This document shows, in pieces, positions 8,591 to 15,311 of a DNA stretch of 64,000 nucleotides. Numbering within the stretch: the first letter of the stretch is position 1; each line of letters opens with the position of its first letter. The position numbers and the translations under genes are program-made. The notes beneath the pieces were generated by a model. It saw nothing but the letters and a program-made list of their open reading frames with translations, searched no databases and was not told the origin of the DNA. Source of the DNA: Actinomadura coerulea (GTDB lineage Bacteria > Actinomycetota > Actinomycetes > Streptosporangiales > Streptosporangiaceae); contig NZ_JACHMQ010000001.1 in the NCBI RefSeq assembly GCF_014208105.1, positions 7,874,001-7,938,000 of the forward strand, given 5' to 3'.

Positions 8591-10164
8591 GTCGTGTCCA
8601 GTAGGTAGTTGGGTCCCGGCGGGCCGTAGTGCTTGTTGATGTCGGCCGCGCCGGTCCTCGCCTTGTCGACGAGGGTCCCGGCGGTGACCATGGCCTTGCC
8701 CGGCAGCATGCCGGCGTCGAGCGTGCGGGCGCGCAGGAGCGCGTCCTGCGGCCCGAGGGCCCCGTCGAGCCGTTCGCGGATCATCCGGAGGCCGGTCCGC
8801 CAGGGGAGCAGGCCGCGCCCGGCCAGGCCCAGCGCGGGCGCCGCGGCGCACAGATGCAGGGTGATGGTGACGAAGACGCGGGCGAGGGCATCGGGATCGG
8901 ACGTCGTCATCCGGTGGTCGACGAGGTCGCGGGGGTCCGTGCCGGGGGAGGGCGGGACGCGCTCGCGGAGGCGGGACGGGTCGATCAGCGCGCCGTCGTT
9001 GTCCTTGATGAGGAGGCGGAGCGGACCCTCGTCCAAGACGAGCGCCACGTTCTGCTGATGCGCCTCCAGTGCGATGCCGTACCGGAACAGCGCGACGTTC
9101 CAGGAGAACAGCGCCGACAGGTAGGCGCCGAAGAGCGCTTCGACGTCCCAGCGCTCGATGACGTGACCCTGGTCCGGTGCCTCGGCGAGTAGGGCCGCGA
9201 CAGGGACGATGTGCGCGCGAGCAGTCTCAGACGGGAAGCGGCGCACGAGGTAGCCGAGAAGCGGGTCGTCGGCGTGGCCGTAGGTCTGCTCGTCGGCGAG
9301 AAGGACGGGAAGCGACGGCTCCTGTCGAAGAACCTGGCGCAGGATCCGTTCGACGAGCGCGCCGTCCGGCAGGGTGCCGGGCATGATGGTGCGCCGGTTG
9401 CGGAGGCCGAGGGTGCTCGTCGGCAGCGGCATCTTCACGTGGTCCAGCGGCGCCGCGGCGACCGTCCGCATCGACAACGTGGGCGCGACCTGCAAGTACG
9501 GGACGGGTGCGAGGGATACGCCCCGCTGGGAGCGCACCTGCCGCACCGCCAGCGGGTGGACGGGGAACAGCGCCCCGGCCGCGTCCTCCGAGCCCAGGCC
9601 CACGTCGGACGGCCCTGGCCACCATGCGGGGAGTGTCCCTGCCAGCGTCGCGTTCGGCACCGCCGCCCAGCGCAGCGGGAACGACGGCGCGAACTCGGGC
9701 GCGTAGCGGCTCAGGTCGGCCAGGGACAGCCCGGAGCGGCTCCGGCCGGTCGGATGCACGGGGTGGTCGTTGTAGGCCGCCAGCGTCTCGTAGAACGTGC
9801 CGGGACCCGTGCGCAGCTCGGCCGGGAGGCGTCCGAGCCGCCGGTGGACGGCCGGACGCGCGTCGTCGTGCAGCCTGATGGTCGCCAGGGCCTCAAGGCA
9901 CTCGCGCTCGAAGGACGCCGTGTCGTCACGCGGGTCGGACACCAGGCGGACGGCACGGAAGACGTCGTTCAGCCTCAGGCCCTGCCCAGGATCCACGACG
10001 AGCTCCGAGAGAAAGGCGGGCTGGGCTTCCAGAAGGCGCACGGAACGACCCGGAAGCTCCAACGCGCGGCCCCGGACGAAGCGCCTCAGGCCGGCGTAGT
10101 CCTCCCTCAGCAACGCGTCCAGAACGCGGGCCGCGAGTGGGCCTTCGACGTCGTCGCCCGTCAC
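8581..10164 (-). CDS. IucA/IucC family NIS siderophore synthetase (PvsB position)
   Basis: A second NIS synthetase, 527 residues. It shows the substrate-loop motif DHPVHPTGRSRSG, LFPVHPLAVRQ, the nucleotide-binding KMPLPTSTLGLRNRRTI, EAHQQNVALV and IKDNDGALI, then a C-terminal FhuF-like region ending in an INKHYGPPGPNYL segment. Because its paralogue downstream has diverged motifs (KFSLDVRITN instead of KMPLPTSTLG), the two probably take different carboxylates or nucleophiles. In the vibrioferrin pathway PvsB is predicted to use 2-oxoglutarate. The start overlaps the upstream ATP-grasp stop by four bases. Function as a siderophore synthetase is firm; the exact substrate is not. Confidence 0.85.
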   Translation of the reverse strand: MTGDDVEGPLAARVLDALLREDYAGLRRFVRGRALELPGRSVRLLEAQPAFLSELVVDPGQGLRLNDVFRAVRLVSDPRDDTASFERECLEALATIRLHDDARPAVHRRLGRLPAELRTGPGTFYETLAAYNDHPVHPTGRSRSGLSLADLSRYAPEFAPSFPLRWAAVPNATLAGTLPAWWPGPSDVGLGSEDAAGALFPVHPLAVRQVRSQRGVSLAPVPYLQVAPTLSMRTVAAAPLDHVKMPLPTSTLGLRNRRTIMPGTLPDGALVERILRQVLRQEPSLPVLLADEQTYGHADDPLLGYLVRRFPSETARAHIVPVAALLAEAPDQGHVIERWDVEALFGAYLSALFSWNVALFRYGIALEAHQQNVALVLDEGPLRLLIKDNDGALIDPSRLRERVPPSPGTDPRDLVDHRMTTSDPDALARVFVTITLHLCAAAPALGLAGRGLLPWRTGLRMIRERLDGALGPQDALLRARTLDAGMLPGKAMVTAGTLVDKARTGAADINKHYGPPGPNYLLDTTCC

Positions 10165-11321
10165 GCGATCGTCCAGTCGTGCGCTGCTCTGAACCGCGCC
10201 AGGGCGGCGTTCACCTCGTCCGGCCCGGGACCGATGGCGCGCACGGTGCCCAGGTAGTCGCGGTTGGTCCGGGTGAGGGACACCGTGTCGCCCACCGCGC
10301 GCTGAGGGCGGTACGCCAGCCGCACCGGGCCGTCCTCCAACTCCAGAGGGCCGGGGGCGGCGGTGAGCGTGCCGCGGCGATCGGCGATGACCGGCTCGGC
10401 GACGGCATGGCGCGGACGGGGGACCCGCTGCCCAGGCAGGCCCGCGCCAAGGTGGACCTGCAATATCTGCTCGAAGAGCGGCACGCCCAGCAGATCGGCC
10501 AGCAGGAAGTCGCAGTGGTCGCCGATGAGCCGGTAGTTGACCTCGATGATGCGGGCGCGCCCCTCATGGACGACGAACTCGGTGTGGCACGCCCCGAAAC
10601 CGACGCCCAGCGCCTCCAACTGCCGAAGGACCTGCGCCGTCTCCGGGGGTGGGGGCGCCCACTCAAGGCGCTCCTCCACGAAGAACGGCGGAGGCGAGAG
10701 CGTCGTGCGGAACGAGCCCAGCACCCGCAGTTCCCGCCCGTCCCCCAGCGTCTCCAGCGTGTGGAGGCGGCCCGGCAGGTACTCCTCGGCCACGAGCGGA
10801 TCGCCGCGGCGGGCACGGATCTCCTCCACCCGGGCCGCCAGTTCCACGGCGTCGTGGACGAGGAACACGTCCTCGCTCGCCACACCCTCGCGCGGCTTGA
10901 CGACGAGCGGATACGGCGCGTCCGCCGGGACCCGTCCCGCGTCCGCCGAGAAGACCGGGTCGAGGGACGCCAGGTGCCGCCGCATGAGGGCCTTGTTCTT
11001 CGCGCGGGTCGCGGCCCGCCAGTCCTTGGCGGGCAGGCCGTGGTACGCGGCGGCCAAGGCGGCGGGCGCCTGGAGGAAGTCGCTGTTGGAGAAGACGGCG
11101 GCGGGCCCGCCCCCGCCGCGCGCGGCGGTGTCCCCGACGCGCGCGATGATGTCGCGGAAGTCGGAGACGTCGCACTCGACCACCGGCACGCCGGCGTCGT
11201 GGGCGGCGGGACGGTCGGTGAGGAGCGTGACGTCGAGGCCCAGGCGCGCGGCGGCGGGCAGGAACCCGTGCGTCACCGAGTCGGTCGCCTTGCCGGCGAC
11301 CAGGTAGAGAGAGGCGGCCAC
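10161..11321 (-). CDS. ATP-grasp carboxylate-amine ligase of siderophore operon (PvsA-like)
   Basis: A 386-residue ATP-grasp enzyme, first gene of the siderophore operon. Visible elements are an N-terminal Rossmann-like half (LYLVAGKATDS), the central nucleotide-binding lysine in YPLVVKPREGVASEDVF, VAEEYLPGR, and the metal-binding IIEVNYRLIGDHCDFLLADL near residue 265. ATP-grasp ligases form amides through acyl-phosphates; in Vibrio the equivalent PvsA adds alanine to the citryl scaffold. The GTG start at 11321 has GGAAGG upstream. An iron box at 11341-11359 covers the promoter region, so expression should be derepressed when iron is scarce. Confidence 0.82.
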   Translation of the reverse strand: MAASLYLVAGKATDSVTHGFLPAAARLGLDVTLLTDRPAAHDAGVPVVECDVSDFRDIIARVGDTAARGGGGPAAVFSNSDFLQAPAALAAAYHGLPAKDWRAATRAKNKALMRRHLASLDPVFSADAGRVPADAPYPLVVKPREGVASEDVFLVHDAVELAARVEEIRARRGDPLVAEEYLPGRLHTLETLGDGRELRVLGSFRTTLSPPPFFVEERLEWAPPPPETAQVLRQLEALGVGFGACHTEFVVHEGRARIIEVNYRLIGDHCDFLLADLLGVPLFEQILQVHLGAGLPGQRVPRPRHAVAEPVIADRRGTLTAAPGPLELEDGPVRLAYRPQRAVGDTVSLTRTNRDYLGTVRAIGPGPDEVNAALARFRAAHDWTIA

Positions 11322-11340
11322 GACCGGCCCTTCCAGTGAG

Positions 11341-11359
11341 TGAGGTAAGCCTTGCCTAA
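11341..11359 (-). promoter_or_regulatory. Iron box (IdeR/DmdR/DtxR operator) of siderophore operon
   Basis: The minus strand reads TTAGGCAAGGCTTACCTCA, which matches the IdeR/DtxR consensus TTAGGTTAGGCTAACCTAA at 15 of 19 positions, including all of TTAGG and CC. It lies 20 bases upstream of the first siderophore gene. The divergent HD-domain gene starts about 100 bases away and could also be affected. Confidence 0.8.
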
Positions 11360-11457
11360 CTCGGAGTGATCAACCATAGTGGCCGGGGCGCCCTCCGCAC
11401 GCAAGAACGATGGCACCGCGTGTCCCGGCCCGTCCCGCGATCCGCCAGGATGGGTCC

Positions 11458-12066
11458 ATGGATCTCGTCGACCGGTGGGTGGCGCTGGCGGGGCCCCACA
11501 TCCGGCACATCGGCACCGAGCTCGACCAGCGCTACGGGGAGCCGCACCGCCGCTACCACACCCGCGCGCACCTCACCGCCGTCCTCGATCTCGTGGACGA
11601 GCTGGCCGGGCACGCCGAGGACCCCGACGCCGTCAGGATCGCCGCCTGGTTCCACGACGCCGTCTACGACCCCGAGCGCGCCGACAACGAGGAGCGCAGC
11701 GCCCGCCTGGCGGCGCGCATGCTCGCCGACACCGACCTCCCGGACGCGGTGGTCGCGCGGGTCGTCCGGCTCGTGGAGCTGACCGCCACGCACGCGCCGG
11801 AGGAGGACGACCGCGACGGGCAGGTGCTCTGCGACGCCGACCTCGCCGTCCTCGGCGCGGAGCCCGAGCGGTACGCCGCCTACGCGGCCGCCGTCCGCGA
11901 GGAGTACGCGTTCGTCCCCGACGAGTTCTTCCGCGCCGGACGGGCCGAGGTCCTCAACGGCCTGCTGGCCCTTCCCCGGCTCTTCCACACGCCCGCCGCG
12001 CGCGAGCGCTTCGAGGAGCGCGCCCGCGGCAACATGCGGACCGAGCTCCTGCTCCTCAACGCCTAG
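11458..12066 (+). CDS. HD-domain metal-dependent phosphohydrolase-like protein
   Basis: This 202-residue protein has the HD superfamily signature: YHTRAHL, then WFHDAVYD, NEERSA and a late D in LCDADLAVLG. Those residues would bind one or two divalent metals, as in predicted phosphohydrolases of the YpgQ type. The substrate is unknown; nucleotides are a usual guess. The ATG at 11458 is chosen over an upstream in-frame ATG at 11410 because AGGATGGG precedes it and homologues start near the DLVDRWVAL motif. Its TAG stop shares the palindrome CTAG with the stop of the convergent gene. Confidence 0.8.
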   Translation: MDLVDRWVALAGPHIRHIGTELDQRYGEPHRRYHTRAHLTAVLDLVDELAGHAEDPDAVRIAAWFHDAVYDPERADNEERSARLAARMLADTDLPDAVVARVVRLVELTATHAPEEDDRDGQVLCDADLAVLGAEPERYAAYAAAVREEYAFVPDEFFRAGRAEVLNGLLALPRLFHTPAARERFEERARGNMRTELLLLNA

Positions 12067-12362
12067 ACGGCCGTCCGGCCGTCCGGCACCGGCCGGTGCC
12101 GGTACGCCTTGCGGCGGCGCAGGCCCGCTTCGGTCAGCCGCAGGAGCAGCTCCTGGCACCCCACCGCCTCGGCGCCCTGGAGCAGGGCGGCGTCGTAGAG
12201 CTCCGACGGGACGTCGTAGTGGTCGCGATCGAACGCCCGCGGCGGCATGCCCAGTTCCGCGGCGAAGACGTGCAGCTCGTCGTAGGACACGTCACTGACC
12301 ATGTGCGACCACACGCGTCCCCGCGCGGGCCACAGCGGCGGGTCTATAAGGATCAAGGCCAC
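12063..12362 (-). CDS. DUF4031 domain protein
   Basis: A 99-residue protein that fits DUF4031 over its full length: LIDPPLWPARGRVWSHMVSD near the start, DELHVFAAELGMPPRAFDRD in the middle and LLLRLTEAGLRRRKAYR at the end. Nothing is known about the biochemical role of this small actinobacterial family; conserved Asp, His and Arg residues suggest an enzyme or a metal site but this is a guess. It converges on the HD gene with a four-base overlap. Upstream there is only the divergent peptidase gene. Confidence 0.75.
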   Translation of the reverse strand: MALILIDPPLWPARGRVWSHMVSDVSYDELHVFAAELGMPPRAFDRDHYDVPSELYDAALLQGAEAVGCQELLLRLTEAGLRRRKAYRHRPVPDGRTAV

Positions 12363-12492
12363 TCCCGCGATCCAGGCAAGGGGATCCCTTACTGTGAGTT
12401 CCCGTCTCGGGGAACCCGAGGGGCCGGGACGTCCGGAGACCCCGGACAGAGGTCACTCGGCCCGACATTACGACATGCGAAGGGGCATGCAG

Positions 12493-13878
12493 GTGAACGA
12501 TGTAGTCGCCTACATCCAGGCGGACCGCGACCGGTTCGTCGCCGACCTCAAGGAGTGGCTGGCGATCCCGTCCATCTCCGGGGACCCGGCGCACGCCGAG
12601 GATGTGCGCACCTCCGCCGGATGGCTCGCCGAGTACCTGCGCGGGCAGGGCTTCCCCACCGTCGAGGTCTGGGAGACCCCCGGCCTGCCGGCGGTGTTCG
12701 CCGAATGGCCCGCCGAGGACCCGCAGGCCCCCGCGGTCGTCGTCTACGGGCACCACGACGTCCAGCCGGTCGAGCCGCTGGAGGAGTGGGAGACCGAGCC
12801 GTTCAAGCCCGTGGAGAAGGGCGACCGGCTCGTCGGGCGCGGCGCGTCCGACGACAAGGGCCAGATCTTCTTCCACACCCTCGGCATCCGCGCGGCGCTC
12901 GCCGCGTCCGGGCGGCAGGCCCCGCCCGTCACCGTCAAGCTGCTGGTCGAGGGCGAGGAGGAGTCCGGCTCGGTGCACTTCGCCGAGCTGCTGCGCACCC
13001 ACCGCGACCGGCTCGCCTGCGACGCCGTCGTCATCAGCGACACCACGATGTGGGCGGCGGACGTGCCGTCCATGTGCACCGGCATGCGCGGCCTCGCCGA
13101 GGCCGAGGTCACCCTGCGGGGCCCGGACGGCGACCTGCACTCCGGCTCGTTCGGCGGCGCCGTCCCGAACCCCCTCCACGCGATGGCCTCGCTGCTCGCC
13201 GCCCTGCACGACGACGACGGCCGCGTCGCCGTCCCCGGCTTCTACGACGACGTCGTCCCGCTCAGCGACGAGGAGCGGGAGCTGTTCGCCCGGCTGCCGT
13301 TCGACGAGGCCGAGTGGCTGCGCACCGCCGGGAACAGCCGCGCCGCCCACGGCGAGAAGGGCTACACGACCCTCGAACGCGTCTGGGCCCGCCCGACCGC
13401 CGAGATCAACGGCATGTGGGGCGGGCACACCGGCCCCGGCGGCAAGACGATCGTCCCCCGCGAGGCGCACGCCAAGATCTCGTTCCGGCTCGCCGCCGGG
13501 CAGGACCCCCGCAAGGTCCAGGAGCAGTTCCGGGCGTGGGTCGCCGAGCAGGCCCCGCCCGGCGTCGAGGCCGAGGTCCGCGTCCCGGGCGGCGGCGTGC
13601 GGCCCTGCTTCTCGCCGATCGACTCGCCCGGCGTGAAGGCCGCGCGGCGCGCCATGGAGCGGGCGTTCGGCACCGAGGTGCTGTTCACCCGCGAGGGCGG
13701 CAGCGGCCCCGAGGCCGACCTCGCCGACATCCTCGGCGCGCCGCTGATCTTCGTCGCGGTCGGGCTGGACGGCGACCGCATCCACGCCCCCAACGAGAAG
13801 GTCGAGGTCCCCCTGCTGCTCAAGGGCGCCGAGACCGCCGCGTACCTGTGGGAAGAACTCGCGTCCGCGCTGCGCTGA
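12493..13878 (+). CDS. M20 family metallopeptidase (dipeptidase)
   Basis: A zinc dipeptidase/aminoacylase-type hydrolase of about 461 residues. The M20 metal residues are visible: VVVYGHHDVQPVEP (His, Asp), GASDDKGQ (bridging Asp), LVEGEEESGS (catalytic and metal Glu), VVISDTTM, and a C-terminal HAPNEKVEV His. The lid-domain motif GMRGLAEAEV and WGGHTGPGGKTIVP match the PepV/CNDP branch. Three starts are possible: ATG 12475, ATG 12487 and GTG 12493. GTG is preferred because AAGGGG is seven bases upstream of it and too close to the ATG at 12487. It is followed 20 bases later by nudC. Confidence 0.88.
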   Translation: MNDVVAYIQADRDRFVADLKEWLAIPSISGDPAHAEDVRTSAGWLAEYLRGQGFPTVEVWETPGLPAVFAEWPAEDPQAPAVVVYGHHDVQPVEPLEEWETEPFKPVEKGDRLVGRGASDDKGQIFFHTLGIRAALAASGRQAPPVTVKLLVEGEEESGSVHFAELLRTHRDRLACDAVVISDTTMWAADVPSMCTGMRGLAEAEVTLRGPDGDLHSGSFGGAVPNPLHAMASLLAALHDDDGRVAVPGFYDDVVPLSDEERELFARLPFDEAEWLRTAGNSRAAHGEKGYTTLERVWARPTAEINGMWGGHTGPGGKTIVPREAHAKISFRLAAGQDPRKVQEQFRAWVAEQAPPGVEAEVRVPGGGVRPCFSPIDSPGVKAARRAMERAFGTEVLFTREGGSGPEADLADILGAPLIFVAVGLDGDRIHAPNEKVEVPLLLKGAETAAYLWEELASALR

Positions 13879-13898
13879 ACAGGCCGGAGAGGAGCACG

Positions 13899-14831
13899 AT
13901 GACCGACGCCCCGATGGACGGTACGCACGCCCCGCTGGAGTGGCTCGCGCTCGCGCGCGGGACGCTCGACCGAGTCGCGCTGTACCGCCGCGACGAGGCC
14001 TGGCTGGACGAGGCGTGGGCTGACCCGGGGACGCGCGTCCTGGTCATCGAGGACGGGCGTACGCCGGTCGCCTTCGAGCCCGCCCCGGCGCTCGTCCTCG
14101 TCCCGCCGGACCAGGCGCCGGACGGCGACCGGTGGCTCCTCGGCGTCGACGGCGACGGCGTCGCCCACTTCGGGGTGAGCGGCCCGCTGCCCGTCATCGA
14201 GGGGGCGGAGCCCGCCGGGCTCCGCCGCGTCGGCGCCCTTCTCGGCGACCGGGACTCCGGCCTGCTCACCCACGCCGTCGCCCTGGAGCACTGGCACGGA
14301 ACCCACCGGTTCTGCCCGCGGTGCGGCGCCGAGACGCGCGTGGCGTCCGCCGGGCACGTGCGCGTCTGCCCCGAGGACGGCTCGCAGCACTTCCCCCGGG
14401 TCGACCCCGCGGTGATCATGCTGGTGACGGACGAGGCCGACCGCGTGCTGCTGGCCCGCGGCCCGCAGTGGCCCGCCGACCGCCGCTCGATCCTCGCCGG
14501 GTTCGTCGAACCGGGCGAGTCCCTCGAACAGGCCGTCGCGCGGGAGGTGCAGGAGGAGGTCGGGCTGCCCGTCCGGGACGTCCGCTACCTCGGCAGCCAG
14601 CCGTGGCCGCTGCCGCGGAGCCTCATGCTGGGGTTCACCGCGCGGACGGACGGTGACCTCCCGCTGCGCCCCGACCCCGAGGAGATCACGGACGCCGCCT
14701 GGTACACGCGCGAGGAGCTGCGCGCCGCCATCGACGCGGGCGAGATCGTCGCACCGGGCCCGCTGTCCATCGCCGCCCAGCTCATCATGCGCTGGTACGG
14801 CGGCGAGCTTCCCAAGATGCCGCCGTTCTAG
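13899..14831 (+). CDS. nudC: NADH pyrophosphatase NudC
   Basis: NudC hydrolyses NAD(H) to NMN(H) and AMP and can remove NAD caps from RNA. The 310-residue protein has the family order: an N-terminal domain, a zinc ribbon (FCPRCGAETRV, then CPEDGSQHFPR), the Nudix box GFVEPGESL-x-QAVAREVQEEVGL, and the NudC-specific SQPWPLPRS motif. The second zinc pair is C-x-x-D instead of C-x-x-C, a change common in actinobacterial members as far as I recall. GAGAGGAG gives a strong ribosome binding site. A long hairpin follows the stop. The order nudC-mrx1-uvrD2 matches mycobacteria. Confidence 0.93.
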   Translation: MTDAPMDGTHAPLEWLALARGTLDRVALYRRDEAWLDEAWADPGTRVLVIEDGRTPVAFEPAPALVLVPPDQAPDGDRWLLGVDGDGVAHFGVSGPLPVIEGAEPAGLRRVGALLGDRDSGLLTHAVALEHWHGTHRFCPRCGAETRVASAGHVRVCPEDGSQHFPRVDPAVIMLVTDEADRVLLARGPQWPADRRSILAGFVEPGESLEQAVAREVQEEVGLPVRDVRYLGSQPWPLPRSLMLGFTARTDGDLPLRPDPEEITDAAWYTREELRAAIDAGEIVAPGPLSIAAQLIMRWYGGELPKMPPF

Positions 14832-14847
14832 GGGCCCGCGCACACGG

Positions 14848-14885
14848 AGAAGGCCCGCCGACCGGACGGTCGGCGGGCCTTCTCG
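14848..14885. terminator. Bidirectional hairpin terminator between nudC and mrx1
   Basis: A perfect 17-bp stem (GAGAAGGCCCGCCGACC and its complement) closes a four-base GGAC loop. It lies 17 bases after the nudC stop and 8 bases after the convergent mycoredoxin stop. There is no T tract, as is usual for high-GC actinomycete terminators. Confidence 0.8.
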
Positions 14886-14892
14886 CGGGGGC

Positions 14893-15183
14893 TCAGCCCG
14901 CCTCGGCGATCTGCGCGAGGCGGCGCTTGACCTCCTTGGCGCTGGGGTTGGTCGCGGCCGTGCCGTCGGGGAACACCAGCGTCGGGACCGTCTGGTTCCC
15001 GCCGTTCACGCTCATCACGAACTCGGCGGCCTCGGGGTCGCGCTCGATGTCGATCTCCACCATATGGATGCCGTCGCGGGCCAGCTGGCTCTTCAGCCGC
15101 CGGCAGAACCCGCACCAGGACGTCGTGTACATGGTGAGCTGGCCGGCCGCGCCCTTGGCCCGGTCGGTCGTCGGCGTCGCCAT
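14893..15183 (-). CDS. mrx1: Mycoredoxin
   Basis: A 96-residue glutaredoxin-fold protein that reduces mycothiolated proteins in the cytosol using mycothiol. The active site is WCGFC (C24 and C27), followed by the cis-proline motif TVPTLVF and the G-G-N segment near residue 60. The length and the adjacency to uvrD2, nudC and whiB7 match mycoredoxin-1 of mycobacteria (Rv3198A). It is transcribed away from uvrD2, so the 128-base gap to uvrD2 holds both promoters. Confidence is high in the fold and good in the mycothiol specificity, which rests on lineage and context. Confidence 0.88.
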   Translation of the reverse strand: MATPTTDRAKGAAGQLTMYTTSWCGFCRRLKSQLARDGIHMVEIDIERDPEAAEFVMSVNGGNQTVPTLVFPDGTAATNPSAKEVKRRLAQIAEAG

Positions 15184-15311
15184 CGCTTCCGCGTCTCCTT
15201 GCGCTCGGGGGTGTACCTCCGCAAGAACAGTAGACAGCCGTTTCGCATTCCGCGTCGTCCACAGGCGGCGGGATGGCTGATGCAGGTGGGGCGGGCTGCG
15301 AGTATGGGGGA

